Assembly (NCBI GenBank): GCA_020091685.1
Contig: CM034595.1
Location: 8,021,132-8,085,131 of the forward strand
Length of the DNA: 64,000 nucleotides
Reading direction: 5' to 3'
Source of the DNA: Lutjanus erythropterus
Lineage: Eukaryota > Chordata > Actinopteri > Lutjaniformes > Lutjanidae
Position 1 is the stretch's first letter. Each line of letters begins with the position of its first letter. Below the pieces are notes generated by a model, which did no database searches, had not been told where the DNA came from, and was given only the letters and a program-made list of their open reading frames with translations. A program made the translations under genes and the position numbers. Positions 1 through 11,572 of the stretch are shown in pieces.

Positions 1-2110
1 TGAGATGTGTGAGTGAAAAACGCGCCTCAAGTCGGCCTCTGTCAAGATGGAGTTAAACTCAAAACATCTTTGCACATGCAGCCAAATATCTGCAAGTGTA
101 CCTTTTAATGGAAACCTGCAGGGATGTAAAGAAGTGCATTGCATTCACCAAAGTGCCAAAAAAGAAAAAATTGCAGGCCTTATTTCATAATTATGACTTC
201 TATATATATGAGTAGTAGTAAGTATAAGAAAATATCTTATAATTATGAGATCTGGATCTAAATGTGGAGATAGGTTTCACAGTTCCAAAAATAATCGGAA
301 TAGGCCCAAATCAGAGCTGTTTCCTTTACGCACCTGTCTGACACTGATGATGACATGGTCATCTAGATACTTTATGTAGTAGAAAAAGAGGCTGCAGTGC
401 ACACAGACCCAAAAGGCTTTACAGGTGAAAAAAAAAAAAAAAAAACTTAAGGCAAAACCCAAAGATCTGCACAGTGTACTGATAGCTCCAGTAGTAATCA
501 CCAGCAGAAACAGACAATATATAGACACAAGCACACTCATCACTTAGCTGCTCGTAATCTGCCCGATTAAGAGTCAATCGGGTCACAAAGCTGGACCAAT
601 CAGAGTGGGGCTGGGCAATACTGATATGCCTACACAGGGGACAGAATATACCATGGCAAACTGGAAACATGAAAATCAGTAGTATACAGGCACTTATTAA
701 ATCCAACACACCAGATGTTAAGTCAAATATAAATCACAAGTCACCCAGCAAAGACAGTTATCATCAAAACTACTGCCTGAAAAGAAAACAGCAAAAGATA
801 GAAAAATAGATTGAGAGTTGATTGAGGGCTGGGCAACACTGTGTGATACTCCACACTCTGATACTCTGATACTACAGGCTAAACTGTGATACTACCACAC
901 AGGAGACAAAGTACAATTCTATGCAAAGGCCAAAAAAGAAAAACGACTCGAAACATAAAATTGCAAAAAGCTTGCATGGCTGTTTATTAAAAAAAACAAT
1001 ACAGAGGACAATCCTCATGGCATAATGAATTCTTTTAATGAATTAAGAATGTTTGATGTCAACACACACCAACCCTTCTTTAGCACCAGAAATAAACACA
1101 GTTAATTACTATTTGACACAAAACATAGAAGGTCGAAGGGTAAAATAATTTTGTGTCAGATGGTGTTGCAGCTCCTGCTGTACAAATGTTACCTGACTGT
1201 GCTGACTGTTGTGTTTGCAGCACAGCAGCAGTGACTTTATTTGAATAGACTGTATACGCCATCTGCAATCTACTGCATATTGTCTCCTCTGCAGATCAAT
1301 GAGGCTCATAATAGGAGTTGGTCTTCACTGCTGTGATAACTGGATGAAATAATTACACTGGAGAGAACGATCATAACAAGAAAGGAGGAATGCATTCCAT
1401 TACAAGTTGTGTTTGTATTGATGTATATCGTAAAAGTCAGATCAAAGCCGTGGAGGAGATGAGTGATGGAGGTAGCAGGAGTATAAAAAGGCATGCAGAT
1501 ATATCAGGATGCCAAGCAACCAGCAATGTTAACCTGGTAGGAATAATGCTGCAGGTTCAGCTCAGGGGATTATTTTTGAAATATCATTGCCCTTTAGTGG
1601 CTGGTAGTTATATAGTTTGCTTCTTAACTGCTGACCCTTTAAACATAATGCTGAAGCTTTCCAAACTGTAACCAAATATGCAATTTAACTTATGCCATTA
1701 TCTTTCCCTATAACCTTTAAGTTGGCCTGAGGGGTTTTCTTGTAAACAAAGAGCAGATTCTTTGAATAGTTTAAATCCTGCATTGTTTACAGCCGTTGAT
1801 AGCTTGCAGGCTTCTTCTCCTCTGCTTTTGTTGGTGCATAGCTATGGTTATGTTACCACTGCAGACTTTCAATACTTGGAATAGTGTGAAAAAAGGAAAC
1901 AGTAGTGTGGACATTATATATATGAGCTCTTTGGCTTGTTGCTGCGTTACTTAAAATGCCAATGCTGTTTTAATATGCATTTATGTCTATGGTGTTTATC
2001 ACCTGACCAAAATGCTGGCACTCGTCACTGGCCAATCTTGCATGTGTCCAACCACATGGCAACCAACTTGTAAAACATTGATCCTACTAGTGGTCAAAAA
2101 AGTAGTCTTA
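1..2110. other. AT-rich intergenic stretch, no gene seen
   Basis: No open frame here looks like protein and no transposon ends are visible. The stretch holds an A-run near 427-444, two copies of the phrase GGCTGGGCAA (near 609 and 827) that may be remnants of a dispersed repeat, and a run of short ATACTnTGATACT repeats near 845-895. Otherwise I see nothing. Confidence 0.5.
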
Positions 2111-2112
2111 GG

Positions 2113-2255
2113 GCTCTATCATAGACCCAGTGTAATGTGGCCCACTGCAGAGTCAACCGGTCCTAAAATGAGGCGTGGTCAGGTGCATTGTTGCTGTATT
2201 GCTATCGTGAGGCAGCAGAAAATGATTGTGCCATTAACCCACAAAACACACATTA
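2113..2255 (+). repeat. Possible left part of an older dispersed repeat split by a MITE
   Basis: The segment starting with AGGGCTCTATCATAGACCCA resembles the ends of a GC-richer dispersed element seen in many fish. Text of the same type resumes after the MITE, around 3270-3680 (for example ATGGGCGCACAGATGGGTGC). This suggests that the TTAA element at 2256-3192 inserted into it. The family assignment comes from memory and is uncertain. Confidence 0.3.
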
Positions 2256-3192
2256 TTAAAGCGATAGTTCACCCAAAAATGAAATTTCACTCAATATCTA
2301 CTCACCCCTGTGCTGATGTGAGGATGAGTGAAGATCTCCAGTTCACAAAACACTCCTGGAGCTTCAGTGGAAAATAGCGTTGCAGCCAAATCCAGTACAA
2401 TTGAAGTGAATGGTGACCAGTTTTAAAATGTAAAAAACAGAACACAAAAAAACACAGAAGTCTCCATACTGCTCATGTGGTGTAATCCAAGTGTCTGTAA
2501 GCTGCGACATTAAAATCTGACCCAAAAAGACGCCATTTACACCATGTTTTTAGTCTAAATGTCAACTGTAGCCTCTTAGATCTGATCTGCATGCACATGC
2601 CTGAAGCACATAAGTGCTCAACTAAGTGGCGCGACACGAGATGTACAAGATCTTGTGATACCTTCATACCTGTGTTTATGTGCTACCTAGAAGCGACTCA
2701 GACAACAGGGAGAGATCTGCTCAGAAATAGTGACTTGTTACACGTACAGTTGACTCTGCAAACTTTCAACAAAGAAGAAAATGTCCGAGGACTTTGACAT
2801 AGAAGAGGATCATCATTTCTTTGCTGTAGCTGCGCTGCTTGGGCGAGAGCCTGTGTACCCACTTCAGGCGTGTGCATGCAGATCAGGGGCTGCACCAAAA
2901 CATGGTGTAAATGGTGTATTTTTGTGTCAAATTTTAATGTCGTGGCTTACAGACACTTGGATTGAACCACACGAGTAGTATGGAGATATTTTGTGGGTTT
3001 TTTTGTGTCCTTTTTTACATTTTAAAACTGGTCAGAATTCACTTCAATTGTACTGGATTTGGCTGCAACACTGTTTTCCACTGAAGCTCCAGGAGTGTTT
3101 TGTGAACTGGAGATCTTCACCCATCCTCACATCAGCACAGAGGCGAGGAGATATTGAGTGAAATTTCATTTTTGGGTGAACTATGGCTTTAA
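2256..3192. mobile_element. TTAA-flanked inverted-repeat DNA transposon (MITE family A, long subfamily)
   Basis: The element is a large imperfect palindrome bounded by TTAA at both ends (2256-2259 and 3189-3192), which is the target duplication expected of piggyBac- or Kolobok-type transposition. The left arm starts AAGCGATAGTTCACCC and the right arm is its inverse, ending GGGTGAACTATGGCTT. The arms match for roughly 170 bp, including a block around TCCAGTTCACAAAACACTCC on the left and its complement on the right. The centre has no transposase-like frame, so the copy is non-autonomous. Shorter relatives lie at 17167-17637, 27402-28008 and 38876-39022. The superfamily is inferred from the TTAA target only. 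Confidence 0.85.
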
Positions 3193-3690
3193 GACAAGAT
3201 GCACCTACAGTACATAGACAAGTAAATTGGTTCATAGGTTTACGTCATGGATGAATGATGGATGATGGATAGCACATGGTGCACAGGCGTTTGGGCTGTG
3301 TCCAACTCTACTTTGCTTTTTAAACAGTGCTTAAACTGGGCACAAAATAAGATGCAAAGAAGTATTTAGTCTGTTAAACAATCAGAAACAAAAACAAAAC
3401 AAAACAAAACCCATACAGCATTTTCCTTTTTAATGGCCCAGACACTGTTTTGCAGCAGCCTGCCAGCACTATGCCAAAAAAATACTATACAGACATGGAC
3501 CTGAATGTGTCCTTTAAATAGCAGGAATATACTGCACCACTGACTTTAGACCAGGTTTATGTTGGTCAGTGGTGTGGTTTTCTGCTGCCTCAAGATAGCA
3601 ATGAACCAACAATTTGTCTGACCACACCTCACTTTAAGACCGACACACACATGGGCGCACAGATGGGTGCAAGATTAATTGCAATTGTCA
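3193..3690. repeat. Probable right part of the interrupted older repeat
   Basis: After the MITE the text holds a short ATGGATGATGG run (3249-3270), the phrase GTGCACAGGCGTTTGGGCTG and, later, a GGGCGCACAGATGGGTGC block (3653-3671). These are typical of one dispersed fish repeat, here strongly decayed. An (AAAAC)n run sits at 3391-3410. Confidence 0.3.
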
Positions 3691-4220
3691 GATGTCTTCA
3701 TCCAGTGGACAGCTCCCTATGAGCCTCCAAGTACGACAAGATAGGTTCCCTTACTGAGTGGACGTTCTTCACAGATCCCCTCAGTGTAAATTTAATCTTT
3801 TCCAGTTTCACAAAACAGAACATTACATCCTCCAGCCAAGCAGCAGCAGATGGACCAGTGGTAGATTTTCAGACCAACAAAATTCTCCTAAAGGGCAAAA
3901 GTGATGTGAATGGAATTGTCAGACTGGTTTGTGTTCAAACCCAAAGTTTCATCTGCTATTTAGCCTATAGGCAGGCTGGGTCTTAATGTCACCTCAAGAA
4001 CTTGTTTTAAAAACCGTTGCCCAGTAGTTGTGAAGCTGAGGGCGACAATGCATGCGCGAGATTGGCTGGAGAGAAGGAGTGACTGTCACAGCTAGCGTCT
4101 GTCCCAGGATACATGTCAGCAGGTCTGGATTTCAGCACATGATGATGAGGAACACACCCTCTTCAGTAGTTTTGCCCAAAATTCCTCAGTCAGATACAGA
4201 TGCGAGGGGCCACATTTGAA
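3691..4220. other. Unassigned intergenic stretch
   Basis: The base composition is mixed, with no coding frame, repeat border or tandem structure that I can support. Confidence 0.4.
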
Positions 4221-4224
4221 ATAT

Positions 4225-4535
4225 CTGCGTTCTGAGTTTAAAATAAATTCAGAATTCTACCTTTTTCCTCAGAATTCTGGCTTACCACTCAGAAGTCTAA
4301 CTTTTTCCCCTTAAAATTATGGCTTCAAACACAATTCTGGCTTTTTTTCTCAGAATTATGATATATTTCCCTCAAAATTTTGTCTTTATTCTCAGTTTCC
4401 AACTTTCTTTCTCACAATATTGACTTTTTCCTCAGAATTCTGATTTTTTTCCCTTTGACTTTCAATTCTAAAATTTGGCTTTATTTTTAAAATTCTGACT
4501 TTATTTAAACTTAGAACTCAAAATTTTCATGTGAC
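4225..4535 (+). repeat. Degenerate tandem array of a CTCAGAATTCTGACTTTTT-like unit
   Basis: A unit of about 22-28 bp built around CTCAGAATTCTG followed by a T-run is repeated at least ten times with much drift (for example near 4268, 4290, 4350, 4391 and 4430). The array is AT-rich and has no open frame. It is a decayed minisatellite or the internal array of an unclassified repeat. Confidence 0.7.
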
Positions 4536-5765
4536 CCTAATCCTCTTCTGTAGATCAATGCCATGTTAGATCTCCCAAGGACATCATTTGAGAATATAAC
4601 ACAGATCATTCCTTTATCATCAAAGATAAGAGTTTTTCCAACACTGTGGCAGGTGGGAGATCAGGAAAGGAAGGACATTTTTCCTTGGCAGAATGGAGTG
4701 GATCTGTAGACAGTTAAAGAAATAATTATGTGAAGGGTGATATTTTCTGCACAGTTCAACATGCCTCTTTCAATTCCCTGCTGGTGTGTGTTTTCAGTTG
4801 GAAGCTCAGGATTTAACTTTGTTTTGCTTCTGTCATTTACTGCCATCTATTTTTCAATATTATGGAAATCGTCTTCTTTCCACATCTTCACAAAGCCTGA
4901 TAATCCATCCCATAAACATGAAACCTTCCTTTAGTTTGGTCAGACCTTGTGTTCTTTCATTGTTTCACTGCATTCAAGTGGAGTGTTTTCACATCAGAGC
5001 AGCATTAGGTTCCACTTGGCTCGCTGTCAGTCACCTGACGCCCACAGAAGGAAATGAAAGACTCCGCCAGGAAATAATCCCTTAAAATCATGTCATTTTA
5101 CAAAGACTTTTATTTTTTAAATCTGTTTAGCCAGAACAACAATTAATTTGAGACTTGGATTGACACTGTGAAATATGTATTAAAAAATAAAGAAATGTTA
5201 CAACTGTAATTGTACTCAGAATACAGTCCAAAATGTGTGCGAAGCAGTGGAAATACTACTGAAACTGACCAGTGCTCCAAAAAAAAAAAGAAAAGAAAAA
5301 AAAAGGTGTAATTAGTTAAATGTAAATTGTTTAGTGGCAGTGGTCTTTAACTGCAGAGAGAACCAAGTCTTTATTTGGAACATGCTTATATTAGAAAGAG
5401 GTTTTTACTTCTAATTTCCACTGGAGAATCTTTTTTGAAGACTTTTAGAAGCCCTCTCATGTTCTGCAGTGATAATTAGCAGTTCAAGTTATAGGCTCAA
5501 AGGGCATAACCAGTTATGGACTCAGGCGGTCTGAGGGGCCGGGGCAAAAAGGGCACTTCACCATGTTCCGTCCACTGAAAGGACACCCTAGAGGGAACTT
5601 TATCTCATTGTCTTGGACACTGGGCCTCTACACTTTCTCAAGCTAATCTACTATAGGAACATCCAAGTGGGCACTTCTACAGTTTTTTTTCAAATATGGG
5701 GGGACCAGAAGAGGCAGTCGCTCCCCTCCCGTCCACCATTGGACATAACCCTACCTGTATGGGAT
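4536..5765. other. AT-rich intergenic stretch, nothing recognised
   Basis: It contains an A-rich tract at 5278-5305. The segment just before the SINE (5520-5760) is GC-richer and may belong to the same retroposed unit or an older repeat, but I cannot define it. Confidence 0.35.
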
Positions 5766-5850
5766 GGCAGTAGCTCAGTCCAGTGGAAGAGGTGCCAGTT
5801 CACCTCCTGGGCACTGCCAAAGTGTCCTTGAGCAATGCTCAGAACCCCTG
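5766..5850 (+). mobile_element. tRNA-derived SINE fragment, internally deleted
   Basis: The segment starts with GGCAGTAGCTCAGTC, which resembles the A-box end of a tRNA-derived SINE head. It jumps straight to the body text GAGGTGCCAGTTCACCTCC and CCTTGAGCAATGCTC, which is common in fish SINEs. The B-box region between these parts is missing. Family recognition is from memory, so the exact SINE name is left open. Confidence 0.7.
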
Positions 5851-6002
5851 CTATCTGAAATATCTCCAAAATGAATGCATGTCTATATATCCTGTGTGTG
5901 TATGTTCACAGCAATAACATCAATGAAAATAACAGGAGAGTGTAATAAAGTTCTTCTTCTGTTCCTGGTAGATTTTTGATTTAAAATAGGTGTGTGCTAA
6001 TA

Positions 6003-6160
6003 GCACTCAGGTGTCCATAGCCGACAATCCTATTTGCACCCAGGATGGAATAGCCAGTGTGGCTATTTACACCCCAGTGTGTATAGCCTAGCATTGCAAA
6101 GAAAATCACCAGCGTGTCCATAGCCAACAATACTATTTGCACTCAAAAAATAGCCAACCT
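6003..6160 (+). repeat. Direct repeat pair with GTGTCCATAGCC core
   Basis: A block around GTGTCCATAGCCGACAATCC (from 6011) recurs as GTGTCCATAGCCAACAATAC (from 6114). The spacer also carries degenerate versions (AATAGCCAGTGTGGC, GTGTGTATAGCC). It reads as three or four units of a roughly 50-bp degenerate tandem repeat. Confidence 0.6.
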
Positions 6161-7479
6161 GGAAAATGTAGGCCTATTCAAAAACAAATAAAAATCAACA
6201 GGGATATGGCCAATTATATTATATTATTCTGTTACAGTGGGGTTGGTTGGTGCTTTGGCTTAAGAAAGGGACCTAAAAGATTTCAACTTCTGGTTAGAAC
6301 ACCAACAGCCTAACTGCACCTGTGTGTGACTCATGGACATGTGAAGGAGAACTTGATACAGTGTTGAAGGCAGGCAGGCCTCTGTTCATTCTACAGTGGC
6401 GCATGAAGCCATCTTATTATGTGTATGATATGCTGCATATGCTTGCACGTTGTGTGGCACATAGAGCAAGTGCAGTAGAGACCTCCTACAGCCAAGTGGC
6501 TAACCTCTGATTTAGCCCTCCGCCAAATTGAATGGGTTGATAATTATTTAATTGTGCATTTCTCCTAGATTTTCTAAATGTTATCAGACCGAATGGATCT
6601 AATTCTGATAGTAACACAAGACATTTCATAGGGGTTATGAAAAAAATGTATTCATGTCTTACAGCTGTATCTTTCGCAATGTAAGCTTATAGGAGAAAGT
6701 TTATGGCATCATGTGACATTGCACAGTTTGCACTATGTCAAATTGGCTGAGCCCTCCCCTTTAAGGAAGGTGGGCTTCTGGGAAACCTGTGTTTAACTTG
6801 TCTAGTGGGGTTGTTGTCTTAGTCTTTCCTGGTGTGTGAGAGGTAGTTACATTACTGTAGTCAGCCATAAAGTGTGCAGATCAGCTCAGGTTACAGTGTA
6901 ATAGTTACTGAAAGGCTGTGCGTTGTGTTTTCTGCCACATTACAACAGCATCTTCTTGTTCTCCCAGACTGTGAATAGCTAGTTAGAAGCTACAAGTTTT
7001 AGGCTAATTTAATTTAATTAAAATAGCCTAAAACTGGACATTCCTCTTTTGGGGCTGCAGAGCTGGAAGGTGCGGGGATCAGATGATTGATTCTCTTGAG
7101 ATTTTTTTCCATGGTGGAAAAAATAGCAAAGACTTTCAGCTGCTAACTTGCTAGCTTTAGAGCGGATAGCTCTGCAGAGTTGTGTAGTTACAACTTCATG
7201 ACATTTCATAAAATTCTAAAGCAGCCACAACAATAAATGTAACACTATATAGCAGAAACACTGGCCAGGTTCAATGACTAGTAAAACATTGCAAGCCAAG
7301 ATTAAGATGGTCTCTGGTTATTCCGGTGCACAGTGTGTTTTAGGATCAGAGCTGCCACACAGTCAGAAAGATGGGAAAATATATAGTCATTTAAGATATC
7401 TTACTCCACAAAAGGATGAAAAATAAAACCTAATAAAAACCAGTCAAACAACACTTCTCAGTACTTGACACCATGACGG
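6161..7479. other. Intergenic stretch, nothing recognised
   Basis: The composition is mixed and no coding frame or element border is visible. A short AATTTAATTTAATTAAA run lies at 7008-7022. Confidence 0.4.
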
Positions 7480-7800
7480 ACTGTTATGTTCACAGTCTCT
7501 TAGATTTCCAATCTCCAATCTTGTAGCCTGAATAATTCTTGCCCTTCAAATGCCAAGCACCTTCCTGTGATGCAAGACTCCAGCCAAGGCTTCATTCACA
7601 CCCACTACCTCCAAATCACCATGCTGTCACACCTGAAACCATGGCAACAGGCATCACAGTCTCCCAACACACTCAAGCAGTTACATGCGCAGCTCATTAA
7701 AATGCATTTGCATACACATTAACATTCCTGTATTTGTAGGATTATTCAGTGCTCCCTCCGTCAGTTGGCAGGTAGAAATACCACAGCCAGGGTAAGCTGC
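7480..7800. promoter_or_regulatory. Unique island with a consensus POU octamer (candidate regulatory DNA)
   Basis: This island lacks simple repeats and contains ATGCATTTGCAT at 7702-7713. That includes a perfect ATTTGCAT octamer, the binding site of POU-family factors, next to an ATTAA motif. A CCATGGCAACAGG segment at 7640 resembles an RFX X-box half-site. Whether it is a conserved enhancer cannot be told without alignment. Confidence 0.25.
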
Positions 7801-9140
7801 TGTATTAACCAGTGAGTCTGACTGAGAGTTGAGATGTACCAACACCGTCTCGTATATAGGAAGGGCTCACATCTCAATCCCTTGGCTTTATGAGTGAAAA
7901 ATGCAGGAGTTTATTGGTTTGATTTTTCAAAGAAATTATGAGTATGTTTACTGTGAACTGCAGTGACCACTTTTGTTGTGCAGAAGAAGCTTTTGGGTGC
8001 ACATAAAAAGCAAATCACTTCAAAATTATTTTCACACTAATTAAGTGAAAATCAGTTTCACTGCTCACCATGCTGTACAGCGAGGTATCTATCTTTTGGA
8101 AGCAAATGCACTTCAAAAGATAAGACAGCAAAAAACACACTCTGAACATTACTCAGACTAAAAGTCAACATTTCAGATCGTGCAGGAATCATAAGAGCAG
8201 GATCAAATTTGAGCATGCAGTCTCAATCATGCTGAGTCTGAGTGCACTCTCCTGATTTCTCCTGCTGTTTTGGCTTCTGAGTACTTGACATCGCAAGAGG
8301 TCATTGGCAATAATTTCTGACTGTCAGGCTGCAAACGGATATATCCACATCCAGATGTTGGATGTTTTCAGAATCAAAGTAAGCACAAGGAAAAAAGTCT
8401 GCTTTTAAATATATTGAGAGCAATACACAACCATATGACTATTTAGGATGTGCTTTACATTATTTTTCTATATGGCTTATTGTTAAGCCAACAGTTTTTC
8501 ACTGTAGTTTATCTACACCGATATGTCGGATTTGCACCGTGCCTATTACAAAAATTATGTCCTTCTGAATGTTAGCACAGCCAATAACAATTGTCTTACT
8601 GTTACTAGGATAGGGGCAAATTACTTGGAAATACAGTCATTTACTGAATACATATTACATGGCAAATTCTGTAATTAGTAACGAAATCTATTGGATTATA
8701 CAAATAAATGCAATCTACTTTAAATAGTCTTTTTTATTACTTTAAAAAAAGACATTGAAAATATTGCACCTTATACTAAAAAAATGGATGCCATTGTCTT
8801 GGTTTTGGAGTGGTGATACTTTGTCTGTAAAGGCACAAATTGAAAAAAAATTAAAAAATAAATAAATAAAAGGATACAGACATAAAAACTCTGGTAACTA
8901 ATATTCTTTTATCTCATGACATTTTCAGTGCAAATAAAATGTACTTTTTGTATAGGGCACAAAGTGAAGCACTTGTCTAAGAAACCCCAGTGTGTTTGTA
9001 TAGTATAGTATCAATTTTCTTTAAATAAAGGTAAAGTAAGTAAGAAAGTAAATAAACAAATATGTAAATACAGTAAATAAGGTGCATAAAATGGGTTCAC
9101 CTAACTGTATAAACTTATAATAGCCAATAACAAAAGAGAT
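7801..9140. other. AT-rich intergenic stretch
   Basis: No gene or element border is seen. It holds an AAATAAATAAATAAA run (8855-8871) and a second A/T-rich run of AAGTAAGTAAGAAAGTAAATAA type (9033-9056). Confidence 0.45.
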
Positions 9141-9144
9141 GTTG

Positions 9145-9392
9145 TTTTTTAACAGCTAATCCCATTAGAAGTGGTTTTAAAACAACCAATCACAGCACAG
9201 GCGGTGTTTAAAACAACTAATCACATCACTGATGATTTTTAAAACAGCCGATCACATCGCAGATGTTTTTTCAAACAACCAGTCACAGCACAGGTGGGCT
9301 TTAAAACCACCAAACTAATCACAAGTAGTCTTTAATACATCCAATCACGACACAGGAGTTTTTAAAAACAACCATTTAAAACACATGTTGGT
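9145..9392 (+). repeat. Minisatellite of CCAATCAC-containing units
   Basis: About seven or eight units of roughly 30-36 bp follow the pattern TTTTAAAACAACCAATCACA, then GCACAGGTGG. CCAATCAC or a one-base variant recurs in most units (for example near 9186, 9219, 9249, 9286, 9320 and 9340). CCAAT is the core bound by NF-Y. The units drift by a few bases each, so the array is old, and I see no open frame across it. Confidence 0.75.
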
Positions 9393-9959
9393 CTCAAACA
9401 TATGATATGGGTATGGGAATGATCTGCAGACACTCCAGTTTAAAACAAGACCAAACTTTTCTAAGAAAATCAGTTTTTGAGCCATGAAATGGGTTAAAAT
9501 GTGGTCTTGTTTTTAGGCTAGCAGTTGTTGATGACATGGAACTGTCACTATACAACAGAGCAGTCAATAAAGCAGGTTATTCAAACACTTTTCAAGATGT
9601 CCTTGAGCATACTGTCATAAATGTGAACATAATTATTAGGATAAATAACACACACACACGACCAAACTCATAATCCTCTCCAGGCTTAACAAACCTTTTG
9701 GACATCTTTAGTGTTGTGTTTAACCAGTTGTCTTTAGGCATCAAAGTCTCTGACATGGAAAAGTCACTGACATAAAGAAGCTCATTGAGTGTGTATAAAC
9801 TGGTGTCATCATTAGTTATATGACTGTGATGCTGCACATCAGTATTTAAAGTTTTATTACAGTGTGAGATGAATGAAACATCACAGGTAATAATATTAAT
9901 ATGCTGCGGGTGTATTTGCATTCCTTCCCTTCTGTCCTCTGTTTAACTCCTTTTTGTTC
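9393..9959. other. Intergenic stretch with a short (CA)n
   Basis: A short ACACACACAC run lies at 9649-9659. The only long open frame (minus, 9592-9921) shows no domain, splice border or protein-like composition, so I treat it as chance. Confidence 0.4.
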
Positions 9960-10480
9960 TTTTTTGACAACACTCGCTCACAGAGGAGATGGAGACTTAC
10001 ATTAAACAGGATTAAATGCCTTCAGAGTACATTATACAAAGCCCGATCCATCCACTGGAGCCTCACAAGATTAATTTGGGTTCAATAACAATTCCAAACG
10101 TCACTAAATGACTCACACAATGTGAGCCGGGACAGTATTGACAAGGGGGATGTTTAATTATGATAAGCAAGGAAAATCAAATTTATCATTTTAGAATTTT
10201 AATTGATTAATTCAAATCATTTCCCCCCTTTACTGCCGGAGATAGAGAATGGGCGCTGAAAGGAATATTAGGAGAATTATGAAATGAAGCTCTTGCATTT
10301 GAAATGAATGATGTATTAGTTTAGAGGAGATTGGAAAGACTCCTTTGTCCTCACAGAGACACAGTTACCAGCAGTGATTACACAACCGTTTGGCTGACAA
10401 TCCATCCTCCTTCCTTCCAAGTGCACTGTTTATGATTTGTATATACTCGCCATACAGTCAATATAAAATGGTCATGGTTT
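9960..10480. promoter_or_regulatory. Unique island resembling a conserved non-coding element
   Basis: Complex, non-repetitive DNA rich in homeodomain-type cores: TTTAATTATGATAAG near 10153 and TTTTAATTGATTAATTC near 10198. A GTCACTAAATGACTCAC segment holds AP-1-like TGACTCA near 10108. The contrast with the surrounding decayed, T/A-run-rich DNA is what first suggested constraint. No open frame fits. This is inference from composition; conservation itself was not tested. Confidence 0.4.
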
Positions 10481-11009
10481 TACAGTAATTCAGAGGTATC
10501 ATAATCCACCATCTCAATAAACTTCCTCCTGCTCAGCAGTGAAAGATGAATTAAAGGAACACCATACATAATCTGAGAAAAACTACAGATATCTATATTT
10601 TTTTTTAGACACGCCGTCATATTGAATATGCTGGAAGCACATGAATGATACATCTACCATAAACAAAGACTCTTCCTGGAGGATTTTCTCATTATTGTGG
10701 ATTTTGATCAGGGCTCAGTTTCCCAAGAGTATATCTTCAAGGAAAACACTGATGATGTTGGGAACTTATCGCCGTACCACAACAGTGCTCAGTTTAAACA
10801 CGCTTTGTCTTTATTCCATTCCACTCATTTGGCAATGGTAAATAAGACTACAAATTTTAAACCCTCCCAGGATTCCCAGAAGGCTGTAATGTCCATAATG
10901 CCTCACAATAATAAATAATAAGTGATTTTCCTTTTCATACCTACTCTCCAGTCAGCCCTGTCTCCTAGAAATTATGTTTAAATTCAACTCATTTCTGTCC
11001 CTCCAGGCA
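10481..11009. other. Intergenic stretch, nothing recognised
   Basis: It contains no element ends. Two overlapping open frames at 10641-10918 have no protein-like features. Confidence 0.4.
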
Positions 11010-11375
11010 GTTGCAATGTTGCAACGTTGCAACAATTAACAAAAATTCAAAGTAATTCCTCTGAATTCTGCATGACTTTGCAATTTTGTTGAATCATCAC
11101 AACTTTTACACAAATTTGACGTAGCTTCCCACACAATCCACCCATCATAGCAGTCCTCTGTACAAAGATCATACATGTACAGTACATCTCAATGAACTGA
11201 CTCAGTGTTTTATTATTTGTCATAGTTACTTAAAAGAACCAGCAAAAAAGGTTTATCATTGTTATTGACATTTATCAATGCTCTGTGCAGTTATTATCAT
11301 GACATTTTACAATAACAAGTGCACAGATATAATATTTTATCTTTTTGTTTGCTGTTTTGACTGAGTTTGAGCTCC
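11010..11375 (+). repeat. Dispersed unclassified repeat H, copy 1
   Basis: This segment is homologous to 36745-37020. Shared blocks include ACTTTGCAATTTTGT, CAATGTTTTATT-type text and the long match TTATTGACATTTATCAATGC followed by TCTGTGCA, and then a TTTGCTTGC/TTTTTGACTGAG tail. Neither copy has clear terminal repeats or coding frames. The class is unknown. Confidence 0.7.
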
Positions 11376-11572
11376 AAAAAGATTTTGATAAAGACATAGT
11401 GCTTTTACAGCTACAAGCGCTATGGTGGAAAAGCAGTTCTCCTAATAAGCAATTTAAAGAAAAATATTTAACTATATATGTATGTTGTCATTTACGGGGG
11501 TTTCATTTTCTACACTACTCACTACTCATCAGTGAAGTCCCAATCACATTCTTTCAACTGACTATTGTAGAT

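Noticed and set aside
124-135. ATGTAAAGAAGT resembles the core of miR-1
   Set aside because: The flanking bases do not match the mature miRNA and no complementary arm for a hairpin lies nearby.
10828-10840. TTTGGCAATGGTA matches the first 13 bases of miR-182
   Set aside because: The 3' part of the mature sequence is absent and no star arm or hairpin is visible.
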